From Prevotellaceae bacterium (GTDB taxonomy: Bacteria > Bacteroidota > Bacteroidia > Bacteroidales > UBA932): a stretch of 22,953 nucleotides of DNA. The DNA is taken from contig JAISRS010000137.1 in NCBI GenBank assembly GCA_031273485.1, forward strand, positions 1 through 22,953, given 5' to 3'. The translations under genes and the position numbers were made by a program. Under the pieces are notes generated by a model. It saw nothing but the letters and a program-made list of their open reading frames with translations. It searched no databases and was not told the DNA's origin. Positions 5,586 to 13,848 of this stretch are shown here, piece by piece (within the stretch, counting starts at the first letter, position 1; every line of letters begins with the position of its first letter).

Positions 5586-6719
5586 ATGAAAAATTATCAG
5601 ATAGCTATTATCGGATGCGGCAAAGTAGCCCATCTTCATGCCCAGGCCATCGGCAACCTGCCCCATGCGACGCTCGCCGCCGTATGGAGCCGCACACCCG
5701 AATCGGCCGGAAAATTCGCCGCAGCATACGGCGTAAAAGCCTGCAGCAGCATCACGGCGATGATTCGTGAAAACAATATCGACCTGGTGATTGTCTGCAA
5801 TCCCCACCCCTTCCACAAAGATGTGACCCTGGAAGCAGCGCGTGCCGGAGCAAACGTGCTGGTCGAAAAACCGCTCGCCTCCACGCTGGAAGACAGCGAC
5901 GCCATGATCGAAGCCTGCCGCGCAGCCGGTGTCCGTCTCGGCGTGGTAAGCCAGCGCCGCTGGTACGCCCCCGTGCAGCGCATACGCCAGGCCATCGACG
6001 ACGGTAAAATCGGAACGCCTGTCCTCGGAACCATCAACATGCTCGGCTGGCGCGACAAACCCTACTACGACGCCGACCCCTGGCGCGGAACATGGGACAT
6101 GGAAGGCGGAGGCGTGCTGGTCAATCAGGCGCCCCACCAGCTCGACATCCTGCTCTGGTACATGGGCGAAGTGGACGAAGTATACGGCGTGTGGCGCAAC
6201 CTGAACCATCCCTACATTGAGGTGGAAGACACGGCCGTCGCCATCGTGAAATTCAAAAACGGCGGCATCGGCAACATCATCGTCAGCAATTCGGAAAAGC
6301 CCGGCATCTTCGGCAAAGTGCAGGTACACGGATCCAACGGCGCTTCCATCGGCGTACAGACCGACGGCGGCGCCATGTTCGTGGCCGGAATGTCGTCGGT
6401 ACTCGAACCGCCGATAAACGACCTCTGGACCGTCCCCGGCGAAGAATCCCTGCTCGAAGGCTGGGTGCGCGAAGACAGCGAGCTGTTCGAACGCATCGAC
6501 CCGACCGTCTATTACATGGAACGGCAGATCGAAGAATATCTGCAGGCGCTGGACGAAAACCGCGATCCGCTGGTGAACGGCCAGACAGGCCGCCGGACAG
6601 TGGAACTCTTCACGGCCATCTACCGCTCCACGCGCGATAATGCACCGGTGAAGTTTCCCCTCAAACCGGAATACGGAAATGATATGGACGGACGAAGAAC
6701 GATAACCCATAAACAGTAA
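5586..6719 (+). CDS. Gfo/Idh/MocA-family NAD(P)-dependent sugar oxidoreductase
   Basis: Length is 377 residues, the family's usual size. The N-terminal Rossmann fold shows GCGKVA (10-15), and the conserved lysine motif is EKP at 94-96. The C-terminal alpha/beta domain carries the GGG...N...H cluster (G174-G176, N180, H184 in NQAPHQLD), where the histidine acts with K95 in catalysis or substrate binding. Family members oxidise or reduce the hydroxyls of sugars and inositols, often at C1, C2 or C3. There is no Tat or lipoprotein signal, so it should act in the cytoplasm, unlike the secreted Gfo/Idh/MocA proteins also common in Bacteroidota. It sits 3 bp after the dehydrogenase and 3 bp before the permease, in one operon. 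A two-step oxidation of an imported sugar is a reasonable inference; the substrate is unknown. Confidence 0.88.
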   Translation: MKNYQIAIIGCGKVAHLHAQAIGNLPHATLAAVWSRTPESAGKFAAAYGVKACSSITAMIRENNIDLVIVCNPHPFHKDVTLEAARAGANVLVEKPLASTLEDSDAMIEACRAAGVRLGVVSQRRWYAPVQRIRQAIDDGKIGTPVLGTINMLGWRDKPYYDADPWRGTWDMEGGGVLVNQAPHQLDILLWYMGEVDEVYGVWRNLNHPYIEVEDTAVAIVKFKNGGIGNIIVSNSEKPGIFGKVQVHGSNGASIGVQTDGGAMFVAGMSSVLEPPINDLWTVPGEESLLEGWVREDSELFERIDPTVYYMERQIEEYLQALDENRDPLVNGQTGRRTVELFTAIYRSTRDNAPVKFPLKPEYGNDMDGRRTITHKQ

Positions 6720-6722
6720 GTC

Positions 6723-8060
6723 ATGAACAACAAGAATAACAAACCGGCATTGATTACGCCGGGCTACGTTTTTACATTTGCGCTGGTCACCCTGCTGTTT
6801 TTCATGTGGGCGCTGCCCAATGTGCTGAATGACGTCCTGATCAAACAATTCCAGAAATCGCTCGAATTGACGCGATTCGAGGCGGGACTGATTCAGACGG
6901 CCATTAAACTGGGCTATTTCTGCCTGGCGATTCCTGCCGGGCTGTTCATGCAGCGATACGGCTACAAGTCGGGGATTCTCACCGGACTGCTGGTCTTTGC
7001 CACCGGATGTTTCCTGTTTTATCCGGCGGCCGGTTCCGGCATCTACTTTGTGTTCCTGAGCGGAATCTTTGTGATCGGCAGCGGGCTTTCGTTTCTTGAA
7101 CTCGGAGCCAACAGTTTCATCACCAGCCTCGGCGACCCGTCCACATCGGCGCGCCGCCTGAATCTGGCGCAGTCCTTCAATCCGATCGGCGGCATTACCG
7201 GCGTTACGCTGGGCACCCTGTTTATTTTTTCGGGCAACGAACCGTCGAAAGAACAGATTGCCGAAATGAAAGCGCAGCTCACCGCCACCGGGAACGCATA
7301 CGCCGATTTCCTCCAGACCGAAAACAGCCGCGTATGGCCAACCTACATCATCATCGGCATTGCCGTCCTGATTGTCGCTTTTCTCATCTGGAAAACAAAG
7401 TTCCCCAAAGTCGAAACTTCCGGTGATGCGCAGCACAGGGGCAGTTTCAGGGCATTACTGAAATATCCCCACTGGTACGGCGCCATTATTTCCCAGTTCT
7501 TTTATCTGGGCGCCCAACTCGGCACATGGAGCTACCTGATCACCTACGTGCAGGAAAACAGCCCGATGACCGAAAAGCAAGCCGGCGGACTGCTGGTGGT
7601 TAATATGATCATCTTCATGGCGGGACGTTTCTTTTCCACTTACCTGATGAAATGGATACAGGCCACGCGGTTAATGGGCATCTATGCGCTCGTCAACATC
7701 GGGCTGGTGGCGGTTGTGATACTGGGGTCGGAATGGGCTTCGTGGACGGGCATACACGGCCTCACCTACTGGATCGGCATCTGCGCGATGATGGCGACGA
7801 CGTTCTTCATGTCGCTGATGTACCCGACCAATTTTGCATCGGGCGTGAAAGGCCTGGGGCCACATGCGAAGCTGGGAGCGTCCATGCTGGTGATGAGTCT
7901 GATCGGCGGCGCGCTGTTGACGCCGCTTATCGGGCTGATTGCCGAGGCGTCGTGGGCAAAGGCCATTGCGCCGGGAATGATTATTCCGGCCGTTTCATAC
8001 GGCGTGATCTGCTGGTATGCATTCCGCGGGTCGCGTCTGCGAGGACCGGTATTTTCATAA
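6723..8060 (+). CDS. FucP-like MFS sugar:proton symporter (FHS family)
   Basis: This 445-residue inner-membrane protein has about 12 hydrophobic segments. The first contains LLFFMWALPNVLNDVLIKQF, which matches the FFLWGxxNxLND signature of the fucose/galactose/glucose:H+ symporter family. D37 corresponds to the proton-coupling aspartate of E. coli FucP (D46), and E126 in FLELGANSF corresponds to its E135. A hydrophilic loop near the centre (about 170-245) separates the two six-helix halves. The family imports L-fucose, glucose, galactose, mannose or related monosaccharides with a proton. It starts 3 bp after the Gfo/Idh/MocA stop and ends the operon before a strong terminator. The exact sugar is not readable from sequence; fucose or a related hexose is the family default. 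Confidence 0.88.
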   Translation: MNNKNNKPALITPGYVFTFALVTLLFFMWALPNVLNDVLIKQFQKSLELTRFEAGLIQTAIKLGYFCLAIPAGLFMQRYGYKSGILTGLLVFATGCFLFYPAAGSGIYFVFLSGIFVIGSGLSFLELGANSFITSLGDPSTSARRLNLAQSFNPIGGITGVTLGTLFIFSGNEPSKEQIAEMKAQLTATGNAYADFLQTENSRVWPTYIIIGIAVLIVAFLIWKTKFPKVETSGDAQHRGSFRALLKYPHWYGAIISQFFYLGAQLGTWSYLITYVQENSPMTEKQAGGLLVVNMIIFMAGRFFSTYLMKWIQATRLMGIYALVNIGLVAVVILGSEWASWTGIHGLTYWIGICAMMATTFFMSLMYPTNFASGVKGLGPHAKLGASMLVMSLIGGALLTPLIGLIAEASWAKAIAPGMIIPAVSYGVICWYAFRGSRLRGPVFS

Positions 8061-8090
8061 TTGAGAATTGAGAATGGAGAATGGAGAATG
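8058..8090 (+). repeat. GAGAATGGAGAATGG-type dispersed simple repeat
   Basis: TTGAGAATTGAGAATGGAGA and its continuation lie directly after the permease stop. The same motif recurs at 22579-22611 inside the start of the beta-helix gene. I recall such ATTGAGAATTGAGAATGG strings as frequent between genes in Bacteroidota. Confidence 0.6.
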
Positions 8091-8126
8091 AAAAAACGCG
8101 GAGACAATTGTTTCCGCGTTTTTTTT
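8091..8126. terminator. Bidirectional intrinsic terminator
   Basis: The arm AAAAAACGCGGA pairs with TCCGCGTTTTTT around a short, largely paired centre (GACAATTGTT), and eight T's end the + strand copy. Read on the minus strand, the hairpin also ends in six T's. It therefore serves both the rightward permease operon (4551-8060) and the leftward mgsA-leuB operon, which converge here. Confidence 0.9.
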
Positions 8127-8153
8127 GAATCCTTGAATCTTTGAATTTCCGAA

Positions 8154-9227
8154 TTATTTTTCCCCGTCGATCCATTCCGCTACCCGGTCGCCCACTTCCG
8201 AGGTGGTGTGCGGAGCGAGTCCCTGCGCAATGTCTTCGGTGACGATGCCGGCTTCCATCGAGGCGGCTACCGCGCGGCGGATGGCGTTGCCTTCGTCCGG
8301 CAGATGGAAGGCGTATTCCAGCATCAGTGCGGCGGAGAGTATTGTGGCCAGCGGATTGGCGATGTTTTTCCCGGCTGCCTGCGGATAGGAGCCGTGTATG
8401 GGTTCAAATACCGACGTGTGCAATCCGATCGACGCCGAGGGCAGCATGCCCAGCGAACCGGTAATCACCGACGCTTCGTCCGTCAGGATGTCGCCGAACA
8501 TGTTCTCCGTCACCAGTACGTCGAAGCTTTTCGGCCATTGGATCAGACGCATCGCCGCGTTGTCCACGAACATGAATTCGGTCTCCACGGAGGTGTATTC
8601 CTGCGCGATTTCCTGCGCGACCTGGCGCCACAGCCTTGAGGTGGCCAGCACGTTGGCTTTATCCACGACCGTCAGTTTCCGGCGCCGTTTCAGCGCATAT
8701 GCATATGCCAGGCGCACGATGCGCGCGATTTCCGTCCGCGTATAGATGCAGGTGTCGTAGGCCGTATCTCCGTCTTCGCTCCGTCCCTGCGGACGCCCGA
8801 AGTACATGCCGCCCGTCAGTTCGCGGATACATATCAGGTCTACGCCGTCCACCAGTTCCGGGCGGAGCGGTGACTGGTGCAGCAGGGCCGGGAACGTGGC
8901 GACCGGACGGATGTTGGCATACAGTCCCAGCCGTTTGCGCATGGCCAGGAGACCCTGTTCGGGGCGTATGCCGGCCGAGGGGTCGTTGTCGTATTTCGGC
9001 GATCCGATGGCGCCGAAGAGTACGGCGTCGCTCTGCATGCAGAGTGCGTGCGTTTCGTCGGGGTAGGGTTTCCCTGTCGCGTCGATTGCGCAGGCTCCCA
9101 CGAGGGCTTCGCGAGCGGTCAATTCGTGACCGTATTTCCGGCAAACGGCCTGCAGGGCTTTCATCGCCTGCGCCACGATTTCCGAGCCGATGCCGTCGCC
9201 CGGTAAAACGGCTATGTTGAGTTTCAT
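8154..9227 (-). CDS. leuB: 3-isopropylmalate dehydrogenase
   Basis: LeuB oxidatively decarboxylates 3-isopropylmalate to 2-oxoisocaproate in leucine synthesis, using NAD and a divalent metal. The 357-residue length is normal. Diagnostic parts are LPGDGIGSE (8-16), the FGAIGSP segment (71-77), the catalytic tyrosine Y142 in RELTGGMYFGRPQG, K190 in VVDKANVL, the metal-binding aspartates D222, D246 and D250 (VTENMFGDILTDEASVI), and the adenine-loop HGSYPQAAGKNIANP. The 3-isopropylmalate-type GRPQG loop favours LeuB over isocitrate or tartrate dehydrogenases. It starts 5 bp after the mgsA stop, so both share the promoter near 9701-9731. No other leu gene is in the window; leuA, leuC and leuD must be elsewhere. 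It ends at a shared bidirectional terminator. Confidence 0.95.
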   Translation of the reverse strand: MKLNIAVLPGDGIGSEIVAQAMKALQAVCRKYGHELTAREALVGACAIDATGKPYPDETHALCMQSDAVLFGAIGSPKYDNDPSAGIRPEQGLLAMRKRLGLYANIRPVATFPALLHQSPLRPELVDGVDLICIRELTGGMYFGRPQGRSEDGDTAYDTCIYTRTEIARIVRLAYAYALKRRRKLTVVDKANVLATSRLWRQVAQEIAQEYTSVETEFMFVDNAAMRLIQWPKSFDVLVTENMFGDILTDEASVITGSLGMLPSASIGLHTSVFEPIHGSYPQAAGKNIANPLATILSAALMLEYAFHLPDEGNAIRRAVAASMEAGIVTEDIAQGLAPHTTSEVGDRVAEWIDGEK

Positions 9228-9232
9228 CCGCG

Positions 9233-9676
9233 TTATCGTTTAAAATAAATATATTTCGGTTCCATCGGCACGTAGGAATCGTCGTCCCACAGGGCGCTGG
9301 TGAGCATCAGGTCGGCGCTGTAACGGTTGCATGCGATGGGGATGTTGTGCACGCGGCACTGGCGAAGCAGCATCTGTATGTCGGCTTCGTGGGGCTGCGG
9401 GTTCAGGTCGTCTATCAGGAAAATGGCCAGGTTGATTTCCTTGCGCACCACCATGGCGGCAATCTCCGCATCGCCGCCCATCGGCCCGGAATGCATGCAG
9501 GTGATTTCGGCTTCGATGCCCTGTTCTTCAAATGCATTCCGGATCATTCCGCCGGTCGTTCCGGTACAGACCAGCGTGTGACGCGATAAAAAATGAGCGT
9601 TATGTACAGCCCATTCAATCATGTCCGCTTTACGGTTATCGTGCGCCACAAGGGCGATTTTCAGTTTTCGGTTCAT
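9233..9676 (-). CDS. mgsA: Methylglyoxal synthase
   Basis: MgsA converts dihydroxyacetone phosphate to methylglyoxal and phosphate, a bypass that relieves sugar-phosphate stress when phosphate is limiting. The protein is 147 residues from the ATG at 9676 (MNRKLKIALVAHDNRK). The open frame reaches further up, but the upstream codons overlap the promoter, so 9676 is preferred. The active site is complete by comparison with E. coli: H12 (VAHDNRK), the phosphate loop TGTTGG (38-43), catalytic D69 in SGPMGGD, D89/D90 in LIDDLNPQPH, H96 and D99. It is the first gene of a pair with leuB. The grouping with leucine synthesis is not an obvious pathway link; it may be a shared growth-state response or simple proximity. 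Confidence 0.94.
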   Translation of the reverse strand: MNRKLKIALVAHDNRKADMIEWAVHNAHFLSRHTLVCTGTTGGMIRNAFEEQGIEAEITCMHSGPMGGDAEIAAMVVRKEINLAIFLIDDLNPQPHEADIQMLLRQCRVHNIPIACNRYSADLMLTSALWDDDSYVPMEPKYIYFKR

Positions 9677-9700
9677 TATTCGGTCTTGTTTGTTCACCCG

Positions 9701-9731
9701 CAAAAGTATAAAATATATTTCAATTTTCAAG
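9701..9731 (-). promoter_or_regulatory. Bacteroidota-type promoter for mgsA-leuB
   Basis: On the minus strand TACTTTTG (9701-9708) matches the TAnnTTTG -7 box. A CTTG at 9728-9731, close to the TTTG -33 box, lies 19 bp upstream, the expected spacing. Transcription would start just before 9695, giving a leader of about 20 bases before the ATG at 9676. Confidence 0.7.
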
Positions 9732-9772
9732 GGATCAAAGATTCATTCCGGAGCAACCGCATCAAACGGACA

Positions 9773-9822
9773 GAATGAAAGAAATGAAAAAAATGAAGAG
9801 AATGAAAGAAATGAAGAGAATG
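9773..9822 (+). repeat. GAATGAAAGAAATGAA-type simple repeat, second copy
   Basis: This purine-only tract contains two copies of GAATGAAAGAAATGAA (9773-9788 and 9803-9818), the 16-mer also found at 4373-4388. It sits upstream of the mgsA promoter and next to the GC-rich element that fills the rest of this gap. Confidence 0.6.
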
Positions 9823-10020
9823 GTTTTGCTGTGCCCTTCCAAGGTGCGGGACTTGCAGTGACGCGCTGTATCCGGCTGCTGCCATAGGCGCCACCGTGCG
9901 GGACTTGCGGACATGTATGTCTGATTTCTGTGGGACAGACAGAGCGCAATAGCTGTTGCTGCCGGCCGTAGGTTGCGTTGCACCCGCGGTTATGCACATT
10001 GCATCCCTGCGGGACAAAAC
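9823..10020. repeat. GC-rich probable dispersed intergenic element
   Basis: This part of the 315-bp gene-free stretch (9731-10045) holds four TG(C/T)GGGAC words (9845-9852, 9897-9904, 9929-9936 and 10008-10015). The 13-mer GTGCGGGACTTGC occurs at both 9844 and 9896. The end reads CCCGCGGTTATGCACATTGC followed by ATCCCTGCGGGAC. From memory, strings of the type ATGCACATTGCATCCCTGCG recur between genes in many Bacteroidota genomes. No convincing protein is encoded. Whether it is a mobile element remnant or REP-like cannot be told without a genome-wide search. Confidence 0.45.
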
Positions 10021-10036
10021 TTAATATAGAAAGGTT

Positions 10037-10056
10037 CTGATATTCCTAAATATCAG
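10037..10056 (-). other. Hairpin at the end of the polysaccharide operon
   Basis: CTGATATT (10037-10044) and AATATCAG (10049-10056) form an 8-bp perfect stem with a 4-base loop; the dehydratase stop codon lies across it. Only a weak T-rich stretch follows on the minus strand, so it may be a poor intrinsic terminator or an RNA 3'-end stabiliser. Confidence 0.45.
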
Positions 10057-12016
10057 GGTTTTTCATTCGTTTGAGGTCGTCATCAATCTTTGAGTAGACG
10101 GAATTTTGACTGATGTATTCGGGGACGATTTGTTTCATGATCCGTACTGTTTTCGTGTCATCATAAAGTTTGGCGGTTTCGATCAGGTTCAGTATCTGTG
10201 GCACTACGTCGTGATAGTTGTATTCGCGAACACTGTCGATGAGGATTTTTTTGTTTGCGGTCAATTTCGTCACCTCCCTGTTGTAATACAATTCTTCGTA
10301 AAGTTTTTCGCCGGGGCGCAATTGAGTGTAAACGATTTCGATGTCTTTGCCTACTTCCAGCCCCGAAAGACGGATCATGTTTTGGGCCAGGTTTATGATT
10401 TTGACCGGTTCGCCCATGTCAAACACGAATACCTCGCCACCCTGTCCGAAGTTTCCTGCTTCGAGCACCAGACGGCACGCTTCGGGGATGGTCATAAAAT
10501 AGCGGACAATGTCCGGGTGAGTAACTGTGAGCGGGCCGCCTTTTTGTATTTGCTTTTTGAAGAGCGGCACCACGGAACCGTTGGAGCCTAACACGTTTCC
10601 GAAGCGTGTAATAATGAAACGTGTCTGCTTTGCTTCGCTGCCGAGTTTTCTTGACAGCGACTGGATGTATATTTCCATGATACGTTTGGAGGCGCCCATG
10701 ACGTTGGTTGGATTTACGGCCTTGTCGGTCGAAATCATCACGAAGACTTCAACGCCGTATTTAACGGCCAGGTCGGCAGCATTCATGCTTCCCTGTATGT
10801 TCGTCAGAACGGCTTCGCAAGGATAAATTTCCATCATCGGAACATGCTTGTAGGCAGCTGCATGATAGACACAATCGGGCTTGTATTGTGCATATACGCG
10901 GTCAAGCTGGTGGATGTGTTTGGTATCGCAAATGACTGGTACGTAGTTGATTTGCGTATTTTTTTCGAGCAGTTCGATGTGCAGTTGATGAAGCGGGCTT
11001 TCGGCAATGTCCAGCAAGATAACCGACTTGAGGTTGTAGTTGCTTATCTGACGTACGATTTCGCTGCCAATCGAACCCGCGGCACCTGTGACAAGCACCG
11101 TTTTACCGTCCAGCTGGCGCCCGATGGATTCGCTATCAATATGTATGGGTGGTCGTCCGAGTAAATCTTCGATATTGATTTTGTTCAGGCGGATTTCCTC
11201 CTTGCTGCTGTTCCATTCTTGCCATGCCGTGGTAGAGAGCAAATCAATCTTGCACCGGATACAGTAGTCGGCAAGAATTTGTTTCTCGTCCGGATTCATT
11301 TCGGTCGGAGCGATCAGAATAGCGTCGCATAAATCACTCACGTTTGTATGGTTAAGGATGTCTTCGATATAATATACGGGACGTCCCGCAATGGTTTTGT
11401 TTTTCGCATTGGATACGGCGGCGGTAATGAATCCGGCGACTTTGAACTCCAGCAGCGGGTTGTTGTCTATCAAATCCATGAGCGACACGTTGGTGTCGTA
11501 GACAAGCAGTTTCTTCGCCTTGCCCTTCCGGCCATAACTGGCCTTCGCAATTTCAAAAAGGAGACGGACGCAAATACGGAAAAAAATGATTCCACCGTAT
11601 ACCAGCGCCAGATTAATCAGGAAGCCGATATTGGGAAAGATGAACTTGTTGAGCCGGCTGTCTATGATGGCATTGATCCCGTAGAGCGAGATGTTGGCCA
11701 GAATCACGACCAAAGATAAATGGAGTATATCCTTGAACGACGTATGGCGGAGCGTATTCTTAAACGTTTTGCCGACCATGAAACAGAGCGCGTGTACAAG
11801 AACACAAAGCGTCGCTTTGATGAAAAAGCTCAACGCAATAACCGGCGCCTTGATCAGGGCGAAGCAGATATAATACGTGATCGTAAAGGCCAGAAAGACG
11901 ATGAGAAGGTCGATAAAGACAACCATCCTCCTCGAAATGTAAGGAGTGGAGGTAATTTTTAGAAAAAAACCTGCCATCAGGCGGTCAAACATCACCGAAA
12001 TACGGTTTTTATTCAT
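10046..12016 (-). CDS. Membrane nucleotide-sugar 4,6-dehydratase (PglF/WbpM/CapD type)
   Basis: This 656-residue protein begins with about four transmembrane helices (roughly 33-55, 61-85, 98-118 and 128-150). A central nucleotide-binding-like domain follows, and then the catalytic extended short-chain dehydrogenase domain. GAAGSIGSE (311-319) binds NAD, and the active site is S429-T430-D431-K432 with M440-GAS-K444, the methionine-for-tyrosine variant of the PglF/WbpM group. These enzymes turn UDP-GlcNAc into UDP-2-acetamido-2,6-dideoxy-4-keto-hexose at the inner face of the membrane. The neighbouring PglE-like aminotransferase would use that product. It is the last gene of the minus-strand operon, 21 bp after the aminotransferase stop. 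Its base composition is more balanced than that of the central operon genes. Confidence 0.92.
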   Translation of the reverse strand: MNKNRISVMFDRLMAGFFLKITSTPYISRRMVVFIDLLIVFLAFTITYYICFALIKAPVIALSFFIKATLCVLVHALCFMVGKTFKNTLRHTSFKDILHLSLVVILANISLYGINAIIDSRLNKFIFPNIGFLINLALVYGGIIFFRICVRLLFEIAKASYGRKGKAKKLLVYDTNVSLMDLIDNNPLLEFKVAGFITAAVSNAKNKTIAGRPVYYIEDILNHTNVSDLCDAILIAPTEMNPDEKQILADYCIRCKIDLLSTTAWQEWNSSKEEIRLNKINIEDLLGRPPIHIDSESIGRQLDGKTVLVTGAAGSIGSEIVRQISNYNLKSVILLDIAESPLHQLHIELLEKNTQINYVPVICDTKHIHQLDRVYAQYKPDCVYHAAAYKHVPMMEIYPCEAVLTNIQGSMNAADLAVKYGVEVFVMISTDKAVNPTNVMGASKRIMEIYIQSLSRKLGSEAKQTRFIITRFGNVLGSNGSVVPLFKKQIQKGGPLTVTHPDIVRYFMTIPEACRLVLEAGNFGQGGEVFVFDMGEPVKIINLAQNMIRLSGLEVGKDIEIVYTQLRPGEKLYEELYYNREVTKLTANKKILIDSVREYNYHDVVPQILNLIETAKLYDDTKTVRIMKQIVPEYISQNSVYSKIDDDLKRMKNPDI

Positions 12017-12037
12017 TGTTGTTCATATAAAAATTTA

Positions 12038-13180
12038 TCATATAACGGGCTGCATGTTTCTAACTGTGTTAACCACCCTCGCCAGATCGTCATCGGTCAG
12101 ACTGGAACCGGAGGGCAGACACAAACCGTTGGCGAACAATGTTTCGCACACTTTTTCTCCGTACCAGGGCGACCGGGCGAAAACGGGCTGCAAATGCAGA
12201 GGTTTCCACAACGGACGCGCTTCGATATTAGCCCTGTCCAGCGTCAGGCGCAGGTCTTCGCGGGTAAAACCGGTTTTTTCGGGATCGATGAGAATCGTTG
12301 TCAGCCAGTAGTTGGAGTAAAAATCAGAAGAAGGCTCGATTTGGAAAATAATGCCATCTATTTCTGCCAAATGCTTGCGGTAAAATTGATTGTTTTTTCT
12401 GCGTTGCTCCACTCTTTCCGGTAAAACTAACATTTGTCCGCGACCAATTCCGGCAACAATATTACTCATGCGATAGTTGTAGCCGATTTGGGTGTGTTGA
12501 TAATGTGGAGCGGCATCACGCGCTTGGGTTGCCAAAAAACGCGCTTTTTGTACCCATTCTTCTTTTTTTGCCACCAACGCACCTCCGCCAGATGTGGTAA
12601 TAATTTTGTTCCCATTGAACGACAGGACTGCCAATTCGCCAAAAGTTCCGCAATGAACCCCTTTGTACATTGAACCCAATGCCTCAGCCGAATCTTCCAA
12701 AACCGGAATCTCATAACTATTGGCAATCGCTAAAATTGCTTCCATATTTGCAGGCATTCCGTATAAATGCACAGGAATAATGGCTTTGGGCTTTTTGCCT
12801 TTTGCAATTCGGTCTTTAATGGCACGTTCCAAATGTTCGGGCGACATATTCCAAGTATCGTGTTCGCTATCAATAAAAACAGGCGTTGCACCTTGATAAA
12901 CAATCGGGTTGGCAGAAGCCGAAAAGGTAAAACTTTGACAAATCACCTCATCACCTGCTTTTACGCCAAGAAGAATTAACCCGAGATGCAGCGCAGCAGT
13001 GCCTGCAGACAAACCTGCGACATACACCCCATTACCCAAAAATTGCTCTAAATCTTTTTCAAAAGCATCCAAATTTGGACCCATCGGTACTACCCAATTA
13101 GTATCGAATGCCTGCTGTATAAATTCTTGCTCGCGCCCCCCCATGTGAGCAAGGGAAAGGTAGATTTTTTCGGTTTGCAT
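12038..13180 (-). CDS. DegT/DnrJ/EryC1 aminotransferase, PglE-like UDP-4-keto-sugar aminotransferase
   Basis: This is a 380-residue PLP enzyme of the sugar aminotransferase family. The internal aldimine lysine is K192 in SFNGNKIITTSGGG, and the cofactor-ring aspartate is D163 in LEDSAEALGS. Several stretches strongly resemble Campylobacter PglE: HMGG at the N-terminus, QARD..HYQH..IGYNYRMSN in the middle, RPLWKPLHLQPVF and GLCLPSGSS near the end. PglE adds an amino group to C4 of UDP-4-keto-6-deoxy-GlcNAc. In Bacteroides fragilis a comparable enzyme (WcfR) makes the 4-amino sugar of polysaccharide A. It lies between the HAD protein (5-bp gap) and the 4,6-dehydratase, which would make its substrate. 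The 3' part, up to about 12300, counts near 55% G+C over four lines, while the adjoining stretch is near 40%, suggesting a recombination point. Confidence 0.9.
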   Translation of the reverse strand: MQTEKIYLSLAHMGGREQEFIQQAFDTNWVVPMGPNLDAFEKDLEQFLGNGVYVAGLSAGTAALHLGLILLGVKAGDEVICQSFTFSASANPIVYQGATPVFIDSEHDTWNMSPEHLERAIKDRIAKGKKPKAIIPVHLYGMPANMEAILAIANSYEIPVLEDSAEALGSMYKGVHCGTFGELAVLSFNGNKIITTSGGGALVAKKEEWVQKARFLATQARDAAPHYQHTQIGYNYRMSNIVAGIGRGQMLVLPERVEQRRKNNQFYRKHLAEIDGIIFQIEPSSDFYSNYWLTTILIDPEKTGFTREDLRLTLDRANIEARPLWKPLHLQPVFARSPWYGEKVCETLFANGLCLPSGSSLTDDDLARVVNTVRNMQPVI

Positions 13181-13185
13181 AAATC

Positions 13186-13848
13186 TTAAAATATCAAATT
13201 GTAAATTTCAATTAGATTTCTCACATTATATTTTGGCAAATATTCTTTGCTTAACGAAAAATCTTGTTTATGAATATGTTTACCATTGTCTAAAATACAA
13301 ATTGTTGTCCAACCTAATTTATTAGGTGCAACAAAATCTTTTTCTGTACTATTTCCAATATAATAAAACTTTGAATTTGAGTATTTTTTCTCGAAATAAG
13401 TATAATTTGCCGATGATGGCTTTTCGCTGCCGAATGATTCTGAAATAATTATATTTCCCTGTTCAAAAAACTTGCTTAATGCCAACGCTTTTATTTTCCT
13501 TGTTTGCGTTATTTCTCTGCCGTCTGTTATTATACCCAAAATACAATCATTTTTTTGCAATATTGTCAAAGTTGTTTTAGTGGCATTATCTAATTGAATA
13601 TCAGGGATATGATTTCTGTATAATAATAAAAACTTTTCCTTTGAAATATTTAATGAATAGTTTTTATTAATTTCATCATATACATTTTGCCCCTCAGAGT
13701 ATTTTTGCAACATAAAATCATATATATTTGAAATAGAATATGTTGCCTCTAAATATTCTGCAATCTCCCGAAAAGCAGAATTTAGATAGTCAATTTCATT
13801 ATATAAAGTATCGTCCAAATCAAAAACAACGATTTTTTTCATTTTCAT
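13186..13848 (-). CDS. HAD-superfamily hydrolase paired with ATP-grasp protein
   Basis: Length is about 220 residues from the ATG at 13848; the ATG at 13842 is equally possible, and the TTG at 13854 less likely. The N-terminus VVFDLDDTLYNE carries the nucleophile and acid/base aspartates of motif I. ITDGRE gives motif II, the lysine of SFGSEKPSS motif III, and YIGNSTEKDF motif IV, with a helical cap domain between. All catalytic residues of a phosphatase-type HAD appear present. Its start overlaps the ATP-grasp stop by about 29 bases, so the two are made together. It may dephosphorylate an intermediate made for or by the ATP-grasp ligase during decoration of the polysaccharide. The DNA is very AT-rich (one line near 13621 counts about 13% G+C), unlike the dehydratase gene downstream. 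Confidence 0.8.
   Translation of the reverse strand: MKMKKIVVFDLDDTLYNEIDYLNSAFREIAEYLEATYSISNIYDFMLQKYSEGQNVYDEINKNYSLNISKEKFLLLYRNHIPDIQLDNATKTTLTILQKNDCILGIITDGREITQTRKIKALALSKFFEQGNIIISESFGSEKPSSANYTYFEKKYSNSKFYYIGNSTEKDFVAPNKLGWTTICILDNGKHIHKQDFSLSKEYLPKYNVRNLIEIYNLIF

Noticed and set aside
5373..7436. 687-codon open frame on the minus strand
   Set aside because: It lies opposite three well-supported enzymes and a permease in GC-rich DNA; the translation is low-complexity (His/Gly/Val/Asp-rich) with no motif.
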